A stretch of 64,000 nucleotides of DNA. It comes from Paracoccaceae bacterium. Its GTDB lineage: Bacteria > Pseudomonadota > Alphaproteobacteria > Rhodobacterales > Rhodobacteraceae. The stretch is from contig JAKIUB010000001.1 of the NCBI GenBank assembly GCA_021647745.1, positions 1-64,000 of the forward strand. Reading direction: 5' to 3'. The notes beneath the pieces are model-generated. The model had not been told where the DNA came from, did not search any database, and was given only the letters and a program-made list of their open reading frames with translations. Below, piece after piece: positions 1 to 8,199 of the stretch (positions are counted from its first letter, which is position 1; the number at the start of each line of letters is the position of its first letter). The translations under genes were made by a program, and so were the position numbers.

Positions 1-2097
1 CTCTACGGGTGTATTTTCAAGTTCGGTTAATTTGGCGGCGGGCCAAGGTAGCTCATGGAAGATCATTTCGTTGGTTTTGATCCCGCCAGCTTCTTTCACA
101 AATGGCGTGATCTCACGCTCGATCACAAGAGAGACGTCGTTGTCAACGCTGGACATAGCACGAGCCAAACTGGGGACTCCAAAGCCGTAACGTCTTGTAA
201 GGGTACGCATTTGGGCTTTGGACGGCTCGTCTGGAACACGCGCGCGCATGCGCGGCGTCCAATCCGCCGATTGGATAATGAGGGCACGAACTGTCTCGGG
301 CCACAGCCCTGGTTTTGCGGCCATGATCTGTGCTGCCATTCGCGATGCATTGGCGGTTGCGGCGCTTGTGTCGAACGAAGTAGAGAAAGCCGCTTCTTCT
401 GGCCTCCTAAATGTCGTTAATAGACCGAGATCGTCAACCTGCGTTGTCTTACCAGTATCAGGGTCAACCGCATAGTTACCGCCTTCAAAAACGACATCTG
501 GCTTTAATGGCCAATCGTGGGACCATGTGAGTGAGGTGCGGCTAGCGGGAGAAAGGTCTCCTGCTGCATTGACTGCTTGCCAACCAGCAAGTGCGGGATC
601 AGTGATATTGAGCTTTTCCGTGAATGCACCAACCGTTAGGACATTCCATGCCTGTGCAGGGTTTTCAATTGCGGCACTATCGTTTTGGTCCATATACTCA
701 TTGGCAGGGTACGCATTGCGGATGTTGCCTGCCGAAACAGCGATAAATCTCTGGCTTTCACCTTCTCCATACGCCAGTTCGTCCAAGCGCGCCGACCAAG
801 ACGAAGGCCGACCAGTCAGATATGTATCTGAGCTTGTTATGGCCAAGCAAAATGCACGTTCTCGATAGGATGCTTGGATCTCAGGCAAACTCACAGCGGA
901 TGCAGTAATGTAGCCATAGAGTTCCGGAACATTTGCACCAAAATCGGGTAAGATTTTGATTGATTCAAGCCTGTGGGTCAATGTCACTTTGCCCTGACCA
1001 TAGATATGGTCTGTCAGATCGCCATACAGCGCCAGGCCACTCATTTGAGTGCCGTGTCCACCCCAACTATTGGTGCTAACATCTTCAACAGACGCATCAA
1101 ACTGCCATTGCTGTTGATCAGCAACATTTAAGGCAGGGCGGATCAAAGGGTGGCGATGAGTTGTCCCACTGTCGAGGATACACACCGCAGGCGCATCGTC
1201 TCCTGGAGGCGTGATGCGGGCAAGAAAGTCATCAGACCACTCGTGCTGCTCCGCGCCATCCATCAGTATGAATGGAGATGGAGTGTCTTTGGCGAGGCGC
1301 AATTCCGCAATGGCGTCTGTATTTGCGACGATGCGTCCCAGTTGCCGAGCCGTTCCTCTTGCAAGTAACACGTCACGTTCAGCGAAGGTGATCACACTTT
1401 CGCGACACGTCATACCAACGGCCTCTGCTGTGTGGGTGAAAACAGCTTGGCGCTCGTTACGTAGCCAAACCTCCCACCAAACCTCCGTGTCAGTTTCGGG
1501 GTAGGTTGCAGGTGCATCCGTAAAAAAGGAACGTACTTGCCCCAATCGCGCGGCCTCGATTGATGCAATAAGCGCATTGTTTTTAGGACGGCGCGACTTC
1601 TGGATTTGATTGCCATTCGCATCAAGCCTAAATGTTTTATCGGCGTTCTTTTCGTATGTGTAGTTGTCCTTTTCAGGATCGGCGAACTCATCAATCCGCT
1701 TTGAGTAGTGATCGCTTTTGGTGTCTGGTACGAACAACGTTGCCGTAATTTTCGTTGGATCAGCTTCGGAGGGGCGCACAGTGAGAAGTTCGATCTTCGA
1801 CTTGCCCTGCCGCGCTTCAAGGTTTTCGACAATCGCCGGGTTAGAGGCGCTGACGTCTATCTCAAGATAGAACCCAGGTGTTCCTGCAACAATATTCGGT
1901 TCACGGGCAGCCCGTTGCTGCTCTGCTGCTGCGAGCGCAGTATTGAATGATGCCTGCAAATCACCTGCGTGGTTTGCACGGTTGCGTTCTGGCGTCCTTC
2001 CGCCGCCGCCACCTGCGCTAGGTGATGTGAACCGCTCGGTGTTGCCTTGATTAGATAGGTAAAAATGCCCCTTAGGGTTGGGTCGGGTGTCGGCCAC
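1..2097 (-). CDS. ietS: IetS-like subtilisin family (S8) serine protease, C-terminus cut by window edge
   Basis: This is a serine protease predicted to act with the ATPase encoded upstream. The reading frame is open from a GTG at 2097 to the left edge (699 codons) and continues outside. The catalytic residues are visible in subtilase order: Asp309 in VCILDSGTTH, His348 in WGGHGTQ, oxyanion Asn458 in VSAGN and Ser578 in DTSAAT. An N-terminal part of about 300 residues of no obvious enzymatic type precedes the catalytic domain and starts with a Gly-rich low-complexity stretch near residues 27-33. GTG is chosen because AAAGG lies about 9 bases upstream and the frame follows the ATPase stop by 12 bases. 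The pairing with an AAA+ ATPase is that of IetAS, known first from Agrobacterium plasmids and later shown to be anti-phage. Confidence 0.85.
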   Translation of the reverse strand, partial: MADTRPNPKGHFYLSNQGNTERFTSPSAGGGGGRTPERNRANHAGDLQASFNTALAAAEQQRAAREPNIVAGTPGFYLEIDVSASNPAIVENLEARQGKSKIELLTVRPSEADPTKITATLFVPDTKSDHYSKRIDEFADPEKDNYTYEKNADKTFRLDANGNQIQKSRRPKNNALIASIEAARLGQVRSFFTDAPATYPETDTEVWWEVWLRNERQAVFTHTAEAVGMTCRESVITFAERDVLLARGTARQLGRIVANTDAIAELRLAKDTPSPFILMDGAEQHEWSDDFLARITPPGDDAPAVCILDSGTTHRHPLIRPALNVADQQQWQFDASVEDVSTNSWGGHGTQMSGLALYGDLTDHIYGQGKVTLTHRLESIKILPDFGANVPELYGYITASAVSLPEIQASYRERAFCLAITSSDTYLTGRPSSWSARLDELAYGEGESQRFIAVSAGNIRNAYPANEYMDQNDSAAIENPAQAWNVLTVGAFTEKLNITDPALAGWQAVNAAGDLSPASRTSLTWSHDWPLKPDVVFEGGNYAVDPDTGKTTQVDDLGLLTTFRRPEEAAFSTSFDTSAATANASRMAAQIMAAKPGLWPETVRALIIQSADWTPRMRARVPDEPSKAQMRTLTRRYGFGVPSLARAMSSVDNDVSLVIEREITPFVKEAGGIKTNEMIFHELPWPAAKLTELENTPVE

Positions 2098-2109
2098 TAA
2101 TGCTGCCCT

Positions 2110-3087
2110 TTATGTTCTTGGAGAATGCTGCCGATCTAAAATTGCAGCTTGAATATCTGTTAAGGTAATTGAAAACCTGTCATCCAAAATTGAGCGCTTG
2201 GCTGCTTCATCAGCAATTCGACTAAGATCTGCCTGGCTGATGCTTCCAGCTGTCTCGATAGCCTTGTCCCAGTCGATCCCTTTCGTGTCAAATGTTGACA
2301 GCCGACGTTTTAGAATACCTTTTGCAATTTCAGGCGTCGGCAATGCGTATTCGATAACGTCATCAAATCGCCGGAATAGTGCTGGGTCGAGGAGTTCTGG
2401 GTGATTTGTCGCGGCAATAATGAGGCCATCGCTGTTGTCATTTTCCAGAAGTTGCAGAAATGAATTCAAAACACGGCGAATTTCGCCTACATCGTTAGTA
2501 TCTGATCTTCGTGATCCGATAGCGTCAAACTCGTCGAAGAAGTAGACACCATCTGTTTGCTGCATTGCCTCAAAAAGAAGCCGCAACTTCGAAGCAGTTT
2601 CCCCCATGAAGCGCGTTATAAGGCTCTCAAAAACCACAGTGAATAACGGCAGCTTTAGTTCACCAGCGAGTGCTGAAGCGGTCATGGTTTTTCCGGCCCC
2701 CGGAGGGCCTATCAAAAGGATTTTGCGACGTGGTGAAAGACCATGTTCCGCAAGCCGGTGACGTTGACGCTGTTCGATAGTGATTCGCTTAAGTCGTTCG
2801 GTAAGTTCGTCCGTGAGGACCATACCGGAAAGCCTTGTATCCGAATAGCTTACTGAAACTAGATCGCCCAGATCGCCCCGCGGCTGAGCGAGGGCCACTG
2901 GACGGGCCGATTTCTTAACCTTCTGAGTACGTGCCTTTTCAACAACGTTTCTAAGTTCCGTTGCTAACTTGTTATGCCCCTTTCGCGCTTCGCTTGCGGC
3001 AACCTGAAGGGCAACGGACAGAAATTGTTCGTTGTCGTCGTCGATGTGGCTATGCAAAAGCGCGAGGATTTGTTTCGAGGTGGTCAT
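2110..3087 (-). CDS. ietA: IetA-like AAA+ ATPase
   Basis: This is a 325-aa AAA+ ATPase and the partner of the S8 protease that follows 12 bases downstream in the same operon. It has Walker A GPPGAGKT (127-134), Walker B FFDEFD (183-188), a sensor-1 type ATN (226-228) and an arginine-finger-like FRR (238-240). The first 100 residues are a helical region without a recognised catalytic motif. In the described IetAS system both genes are needed for protection; by analogy the ATPase probably controls or feeds the protease, which is inference. An in-frame ATG 28 codons upstream (3171) would add a segment unlike the family, and neither start has a strong Shine-Dalgarno sequence, so the start is uncertain. 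Confidence 0.85.
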   Translation of the reverse strand: MTTSKQILALLHSHIDDDNEQFLSVALQVAASEARKGHNKLATELRNVVEKARTQKVKKSARPVALAQPRGDLGDLVSVSYSDTRLSGMVLTDELTERLKRITIEQRQRHRLAEHGLSPRRKILLIGPPGAGKTMTASALAGELKLPLFTVVFESLITRFMGETASKLRLLFEAMQQTDGVYFFDEFDAIGSRRSDTNDVGEIRRVLNSFLQLLENDNSDGLIIAATNHPELLDPALFRRFDDVIEYALPTPEIAKGILKRRLSTFDTKGIDWDKAIETAGSISQADLSRIADEAAKRSILDDRFSITLTDIQAAILDRQHSPRT

Positions 3088-3298
3088 TTTTGCCAACTTA
3101 AGTGAAATGCATCGGATTCGAAGAGCCGAGTTTGGTGTTGGAAACAACCTTAACGCAACATGATTCAGCAAGCAAACTTGTTATTTTGGTCGGGTGGCAG
3201 GGAAGCCCTCATATAGTTGTCGGGCATGCTGCAAGATTTACAAATGTCCGGTTCGGTGGGCCGCATCGCAAAGCCCTCAATGTTTGGCCAAGGTCGGC

Positions 3299-3531
3299 TA
3301 AGGGCTTATTCTGTTGAAAAACTCCAATTTCGGCCAAAATCAGAAAATATTTCCCTGCACGGGGCTGGAGGAAAATTTTGGCGAGGGGGTTCGGCTAAAA
3401 TGGGCTTAAGGCGCTGTTGCGGTTCTCTGGAACCTTTCGCGGCAATCCTCGATGAGTTTCTACAAAGGTGTGCTTTTGGCGGAAATTTTCGAAACCCAAA
3501 TATTGGAGTTTTTCAACAGAATAGGCCGTTA
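3299..3531. mobile_element. MITE-like non-autonomous element with 26-30 bp terminal inverted repeats
   Basis: Bases 3303-3328 and 3502-3527 are inverted copies matching at 25 of 26 positions (core TATTCTGTTGAAAAACTCC). With the outer TAA/TTA the match extends to 3299-3328 and 3502-3531. The 170 bases between hold no convincing reading frame. The ends resemble those of insertion sequences common in proteobacteria, so this is probably a deletion derivative mobilised in trans. TA lies outside both ends and may be the target duplication. It sits in the 486-base gene-free gap between ietA and the DUF3768 gene; the remaining 3088-3298 shows nothing else that I recognise. Confidence 0.7.
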
Positions 3532-3545
3532 ATATCTAAACCAAG

Positions 3546-3568
3546 AAAACCGCCCCGTTTTGGGGCGG
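3546..3568 (-). terminator. Rho-independent terminator of the DUF3768 gene
   Basis: A 7-bp GC stem (CCGCCCC / GGGGCGG) with a 5-base loop is followed on the minus strand by TTTT. It lies directly behind the stop codon at 3574. Confidence 0.85.
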
Positions 3569-3573
3569 CTGGT

Positions 3574-4104
3574 TTAGTATTCACTGGCCAGCATGATCGT
3601 CAGCACCCTGTGGGTAACATCAAGATTAGCCGCATCCGGTGAATGCCATTTGAGCTTCAGATCGAAATAATCGACCTTCCAAAACACCTTATTGCCAGCT
3701 ACTTCCAGGCTGCCAAAATCATGTTCCCCGTGGGGATCATTGTCTTCAGAAAAGCTGTCAAAACGACTGATTTGATCGACGATGACAGCGCGGCATTCGT
3801 CACTCAGGGACTGTATGCCGACCGTCATCATTATGGAGCCGTGCTTGAAATTACCGATGCGTATTTCGTCATTTAAGCGGCTGATACGTTTCTGGCGGAA
3901 CTCTTTGTCGATCTTCCAGACTGGTGTGGTGTTTTCACCGCATTTGTCACAGGCGAAAGTGTCAAATACTGACTTCAACACCCATTCTCTAGTTGCATTG
4001 TCCCATCTGGCCCAGGCATCGCGCACCACATTCTTTGAGCCGCACTGACCGCATACCGGATAGGAACCCACAAGTTCATTTATGGCAGTTTGAATATTTC
4101 CCAT
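3574..4104 (-). CDS. DUF3768 domain protein with N-terminal zinc ribbon
   Basis: This 176-aa protein has function unknown. Two CxxC pairs (Cys18/21 and Cys52/55) form a likely zinc ribbon. Residues 70-176 match the DUF3768 family, with the signature EDNDPHGEHDFG (120-131), the FWKVDYFD stretch and the usual C-terminal RVLTIMLA segment. The ATG at 4104 is preceded by AAGGAGA at good spacing, whereas the longer open frame to 4326 has no such site and would overlap the divergent ATPase gene. DUF3768 genes occur mainly on plasmids and integrative elements of alphaproteobacteria, which fits the island context. The gene is transcribed alone and has its own terminator. Confidence 0.8.
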   Translation of the reverse strand: MGNIQTAINELVGSYPVCGQCGSKNVVRDAWARWDNATREWVLKSVFDTFACDKCGENTTPVWKIDKEFRQKRISRLNDEIRIGNFKHGSIMMTVGIQSLSDECRAVIVDQISRFDSFSEDNDPHGEHDFGSLEVAGNKVFWKVDYFDLKLKWHSPDAANLDVTHRVLTIMLASEY

Positions 4105-4243
4105 TGTCTCATCTCCTTGCGATTGGGTGGCCGCCCGAAAAAGTTCAGGCACACCCGGCGCAAGGCGATGAATTGAAAGAACGGGTCTGAGGAACATGAT
4201 ACCGGTTGCATAAACAGCATCCAGGCCGTGAAAAATCGCGTAC

Positions 4244-4322
4244 ATGATATCTGACCAAGGCGGTTTTCGAGGCCTATGACCGGTTGGAAAACCGCCCGAC
4301 AATACCAGGATGATATATGACC
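4244..4322. promoter_or_regulatory. Direct repeats flanking a 10-bp-stem hairpin before the ATPase-recombinase operon
   Basis: A 13-base direct repeat (ATGATATCTGACC at 4244-4256, ATGATATATGACC at 4310-4322, one mismatch) flanks a perfect hairpin with arms GGCGGTTTTC (4259-4268) and GAAAACCGCC (4287-4296) and an 18-base loop. TATGACC occurs a third time inside the loop (4275-4281). The second repeat copy covers the start codon of the ATPase gene. This could be an operator for the operon or the crossover site of the serine recombinase; the sequence alone does not decide. Confidence 0.5.
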
Positions 4323-5518
4323 CCAATCATGTCACAGGGCTTGGCATTGCACATCGAAGATATCGACAGGGGGCTTTTGGCATACGCCTGAGTGACCGCT
4401 TGGCGCATTTGTACATCGTCGGGCAAACCGGCACCGGAAAATCAACGTTGCTGCTTAATATGGCCCGGCAGGACGCCCGGGCTGGTTTGGGATTTTGTCT
4501 GATTGATCCACACGGTGATCTGGCAGACATCTTGTCCAGTTCACTCGGAGCGGAGCATCTGTATTGGCGCGTTGCTGACCCTGAAAGCCGGTATGGATAC
4601 AACCCTCTTACCCGTGTCAGTGCCGCGCACCGCCCAATAGTTGCCTCTGGCTTTATCGATGCACTGAAAAAACAATGGCCGGATGCGTGGGGTGCCCGAA
4701 TGGAACACTTGCTGCGTTATGCCATTCTGGCTTTGCTGGAAACGCCTCATGCAGATATCCGAGATATTGTGCGTGTGTATGTCGATAAGGATTTCCGGCA
4801 CTCGGTTTTGCAACACGTCCAAGATCCTCAGGTCCGCGCGTTCTGGACCGAAGAATACCCAAGGATGAACTATCAGAACGCCGCCGATGGTGTCGCGCCG
4901 ATTGCCAACAAGCTAGGCGCATTTCTGGCGAACCCGGTTGTGCGGAAGGCTTTGTGCGAGCCTGAAGAACCGCTACGATTTCGCCAGATTATGGACAAGG
5001 GTCAGAACCTGATCGTTTCCCTTGCCAAGGGACAATTAGGAACTGATACGGCCAATGTTCTGGGAGGCCTCATTGTCTCCAGCATCATGAATGCCGCCTT
5101 TTCCCGTCATAATCAGCCGGAAGCGCAGCGCCGACCCTTTATGCTCTACGTGGACGAATTCCATTCATTCACTACGTCTGCTTTTGCGGGAATGCTTTCA
5201 GAAATGCGAAAATACGGCTTGGGGATCACGCTTGCGCATCAGCATATCGTGCAAACCGACCATGATGTTTTTGAGGCTGTATTGGGAAATGTGGGGAGCA
5301 TGATGGTGTTTCGGGTTGGCGCGAATGACGCCCCGACTTTCGCCCGGCAGCTTAATAGCGTTTCCGTGAACGATCTTATCCATCAGCCAAATTACCGGAC
5401 ATATGTTCAACTCATGGTCAATGGTGAAAAGACCCGCACATTTTCTGCGGACACTTGTCCGGCGACTATCGGCGGCGGCGTAGTTTCGCCGTCTTTGCCC
5501 AATTTCTCAGAATTGTAG
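4310..5518 (+). CDS. VirD4/TraM-recognition / HerA-like ATPase
   Basis: This 402-aa P-loop ATPase belongs to the conjugative coupling protein / DUF87 group, enzymes that use ATP to move along or pump DNA. Walker A is GQTGTGKST (38-46), followed by the IDPHGDL motif (65-71) usual in this group; Walker B is LYVDEF (279-284). There is no N-terminal membrane segment, so this is a soluble form and not a complete VirD4 coupling protein. The gene precedes a 51-aa gene by 9 bases, and that one overlaps the serine recombinase gene, so the three probably act together in mobility of the element (inference). The start ATG lies inside a direct repeat and has only a weak ribosome-binding site. Confidence 0.75.
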   Translation: MIYDPNHVTGLGIAHRRYRQGAFGIRLSDRLAHLYIVGQTGTGKSTLLLNMARQDARAGLGFCLIDPHGDLADILSSSLGAEHLYWRVADPESRYGYNPLTRVSAAHRPIVASGFIDALKKQWPDAWGARMEHLLRYAILALLETPHADIRDIVRVYVDKDFRHSVLQHVQDPQVRAFWTEEYPRMNYQNAADGVAPIANKLGAFLANPVVRKALCEPEEPLRFRQIMDKGQNLIVSLAKGQLGTDTANVLGGLIVSSIMNAAFSRHNQPEAQRRPFMLYVDEFHSFTTSAFAGMLSEMRKYGLGITLAHQHIVQTDHDVFEAVLGNVGSMMVFRVGANDAPTFARQLNSVSVNDLIHQPNYRTYVQLMVNGEKTRTFSADTCPATIGGGVVSPSLPNFSEL

Positions 5519-5527
5519 AATGGAAGC

Positions 5528-5683
5528 ATGAACAAAGAAGAACATCTTGAACGCCATTTGGAGCTTTGCCGCCGTGTGTATTTGCGCATGCTGGCTGATG
5601 GTTCCTGGCCGTGGATGGAGGAGTCGGATTCGTCAAAATCTGAGAATATGATAGAGTCCGAGGACAATAATCACGACATATGA
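5528..5683 (+). CDS. Small acidic protein, translationally coupled to serine recombinase
   Basis: This is a 51-aa open frame (starts MNKEEHLERHLELC) between the ATPase and the recombinase. Its TGA overlaps the ATG of the recombinase in an ATGA arrangement, and it starts 9 bases after the ATPase stop. The first 30 residues look like an amphipathic helix with a Trp-rich end; the tail is Ser/Asp/Glu-rich and probably disordered. The tight packing supports a real gene. The function is unknown; a role as an accessory factor of the recombinase is only a guess. Confidence 0.7.
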   Translation: MNKEEHLERHLELCRRVYLRMLADGSWPWMEESDSSKSENMIESEDNNHDI

Positions 5684-7212
5684 AAACATGCTTTGGCTAC
5701 ATCCGGGTGAGCACCCAAAAGCAGGGCGAGGGGGTTTCGCTGCAAGAACAAAAAGATGCAATTGAGGTTTTTGCGAGTCGTCAGGATCTGGAGGTCACCC
5801 AATGGTTTGAGGAAAAAGAAACTGCAGCCAAAAGCGGGCGGCCAGTTTTTAACAAAATGCTTCGCGACCTAAAGCGTGGTATGGCAACCGGCCTTATCAT
5901 ACACAAAATTGACCGATCAGCCCGAAACCTCAAAGACTGGGCAATCGTGTCTGAATTACCAGATCATGGAATTCAAGTTTACGTGGCCACTGAGACTATC
6001 GATTTCAATTCACGCGGTGGCCGCCTGACTGCCGACATGCTTGCGGTGATCGCCACTGACTTCATTCGTAACCTGCGGGAAGAATGCAGGAAAGGTATGC
6101 GCGGGCGGCTCAAGCAAGGTCTCTATCCATTCCGGGCACCCATTGGTTATCTGGACAATGGCAGGGGGCAGTCAAAAACACCCTGTCCTCAAAAGGCTCC
6201 CCTAATCCGCGAGTTTTTTAATCTATACGCCTCTGGTCAACATTCACTGCGCAGCCTGCAAACTGAAATGAACCAAAGGGGTTTACGTAATCATGGTGGT
6301 CGACCGGTAAGCCTTCATGGCATCGAGACCATTCTCAATAACCCCTTCTATACAGGCCTTATTGAAATCAAACGAACCGGCGAGACATATAAAGGCATCC
6401 ACAAGCCAATAATTTCGACGTCTTTGTTTCGCCGGGTTCAAAATATTAAATTGGGGAGGTCAGGCCCTAAAGTGACGAAGCATAATCATTTGTTCCGGGG
6501 TTTGTTCCGGTGCGGATTATGCGACCGACCCATGTCTCCGGAATTGCAAAAGGGCCGCGTATATTATCGTTGTCAGGCGCAACTGTGTGAGACAAAAACT
6601 ATTCGTGAAGACATTCTGAGTGACCACATCAGTTCGGAGCTGTTGAAGCTTGAGATATCAGATGAAGACGCGGCGAACATGATCCGGAAATGGGACAGCG
6701 GTTATTCGCTTTCTTCAAATGATGATCTGCGCAAATCCCTGCAATTACGAATCAGCGCCACCGAACAAGGCCTGTCCCGGGCGGCAGATTTGTTGATTGA
6801 CGGGACACTCGACAACGAAACCTACCTTGCAAAAAAACATGATGCCAATCTGACACTCGCCAGTTTGCAGGAAGAAATACGAAATTTGCCTGATCCTAAG
6901 GAAATCGAGAGCAACAATCTGAAATTTATCGAACTCATGAAAAACCTGACAGGGCTTTATGAATCCCTCAATCCAGCAGAAAAGCGCATGTTTGTGGAAA
7001 ACACCTTCTCGAACCGAACTGTCATCGGAAGAAAACCTTGTGTTGAGCCCTACTCTTGGGTCACTCATGCCCAAGATACTCTGTGTGTTCCCTCTGGTGA
7101 ACCAGACCGACACAGAGATCGAACTAAAATCGTCTCGGACGATATTTTGGCGCTGAGGCGTGTTCTGAAACTCAAAGAAGACAGCTCACAACGAAATGAC
7201 GAAGCTGCCTAG
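5680..7212 (+). CDS. Large serine recombinase (resolvase/invertase family)
   Basis: This 510-aa site-specific recombinase has an N-terminal resolvase domain (1-145) with catalytic Ser11 in YIRVST and the conserved Arg-rich IDRSARN segment (77-83). It is followed by a Recombinase domain (about 150-250) and a zinc ribbon with Cys278/Cys281 and Cys298/Cys303, then a helical C-terminal region (350-430). The order is that of large serine integrases of phages, ICEs and SCC-like elements. It is complete, in contrast to the decayed copy at 11.7-12.4 kb. The stop is followed by a 150-base gap. It probably excises and integrates the element encoding the neighbouring ATPase. Confidence 0.9.
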   Translation: MKTCFGYIRVSTQKQGEGVSLQEQKDAIEVFASRQDLEVTQWFEEKETAAKSGRPVFNKMLRDLKRGMATGLIIHKIDRSARNLKDWAIVSELPDHGIQVYVATETIDFNSRGGRLTADMLAVIATDFIRNLREECRKGMRGRLKQGLYPFRAPIGYLDNGRGQSKTPCPQKAPLIREFFNLYASGQHSLRSLQTEMNQRGLRNHGGRPVSLHGIETILNNPFYTGLIEIKRTGETYKGIHKPIISTSLFRRVQNIKLGRSGPKVTKHNHLFRGLFRCGLCDRPMSPELQKGRVYYRCQAQLCETKTIREDILSDHISSELLKLEISDEDAANMIRKWDSGYSLSSNDDLRKSLQLRISATEQGLSRAADLLIDGTLDNETYLAKKHDANLTLASLQEEIRNLPDPKEIESNNLKFIELMKNLTGLYESLNPAEKRMFVENTFSNRTVIGRKPCVEPYSWVTHAQDTLCVPSGEPDRHRDRTKIVSDDILALRRVLKLKEDSSQRNDEAA

Positions 7213-7366
7213 GGGGTGAAAAGTCGGCTGTGTTGAGGTGATTAACATTTGGCCACTTAAGTAATCTTTTTTGCAGATCATACAAACCAATGGGTCAAGA
7301 CAATAGTGCCCAATGGCCTAATAACTTAAAAAACGGTGTAGAAAAAAAGCCGTCTTACGAATTGGA

Positions 7367-8188
7367 TTAGTATGGACACCAACTTTCGTTATCAAAACTA
7401 AATATGATATCGCCGTCATTTCTGGTCGTCAATACTTGCCTATTATTTCCGCGAAAAGGGCCGCCTCCAGCAACCTGACTGTAAATTGGGATGGTTTCTT
7501 GCGTATCGTACATGTAACCTTTGTCTGAAATAACAACATAATAAACATTGGGAAAGTGTGTGCTATAAAAAGCACGGAAAAAATCACGATCAGCTTCTTT
7601 GATCCTTCCATGGTGAGGAGCAATTAGTACGTTTGTTGCTCTCATAGCATCGACGTACGACGCATTTTCTGCAAGTTTTTCCCACCCTGGCCTTTCCAGG
7701 TCACCTGTGAATAGGACACCAATTCCGTTACATTTCAGAAAATTGACGAAGCTCAGATTGTTCTCATCGTCGAATTCCGGATAGTCGCATTTGAACGTTA
7801 ATCGCTCGAGCCCCTTGAATGCTGGCTGAGGTGCAGTACCGTCTCCAGTGAAAGTGTTTTCAATCGCGTGGCAAAGCCTGCCTATTCCTGGGCCCATTCC
7901 ATCCTCACTCTTCAATGACCGCAGAGTTGTTGCGGATACCGATTTGTTTCTTGAAAGCCATTGAACATTCACATTGTCGAGCAAATTTTCAATTCCGCTC
8001 ACATGATCTTCGTCATAGTTTGTGATGGTGAGCATATCCAAACGGGTGATATTTTTTCCAACCAGATAATCTCCGGGCCGCCAATTCGTGGTGGCATTGT
8101 GACCAGCATCCAACATGAAAGTAGTGTTGTCGTCGCATGTAAGTAGCGCACATGCTCCATGATCAACATTAAATATTTCTAATTTCAT
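7367..8188 (-). CDS. ComEC-type metallo-beta-lactamase fold protein, last gene of a three-gene operon
   Basis: This 273-aa protein has a metallo-beta-lactamase fold resembling the hydrolase domain of ComEC. It shows LDAGH (26-30), TNYDEDHVSG (56-65) in place of the ComEC motif SHxDxDH, a TGD metal-ligand segment (161-163) and PHHG (191-194). The first motif His is Asn57, so one metal ligand differs while Asp61 and His62 remain. There is no signal peptide, so it is probably cytosolic. GAGGA lies at good distance before the ATG, and the start is 11 bases behind the stop of the membrane-protein gene, so the genes are probably cotranscribed. A nuclease or phosphodiesterase activity is possible but not shown. 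I do not recognise a named system with this gene set. Confidence 0.75.
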   Translation of the reverse strand: MKLEIFNVDHGACALLTCDDNTTFMLDAGHNATTNWRPGDYLVGKNITRLDMLTITNYDEDHVSGIENLLDNVNVQWLSRNKSVSATTLRSLKSEDGMGPGIGRLCHAIENTFTGDGTAPQPAFKGLERLTFKCDYPEFDDENNLSFVNFLKCNGIGVLFTGDLERPGWEKLAENASYVDAMRATNVLIAPHHGRIKEADRDFFRAFYSTHFPNVYYVVISDKGYMYDTQETIPIYSQVAGGGPFRGNNRQVLTTRNDGDIIFSFDNESWCPY

Positions 8189-8199
8189 ATAATCCTCAA

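Noticed and set aside
3217..3642. 141-aa frame crossing the inverted-repeat element
   Set aside because: It reads through both terminal repeats and the terminator and into the DUF3768 gene; no protein-like pattern.
3574..4326. 250-aa version of the DUF3768 gene
   Set aside because: The extra 74 residues have no family resemblance and overlap the divergent ATPase start, while AAGGAGA marks the ATG at 4104.
7213..7366. T-run near 7331-7337 as terminator of the MBL gene
   Set aside because: A T-tract exists on the minus strand but I found no convincing stem before it.
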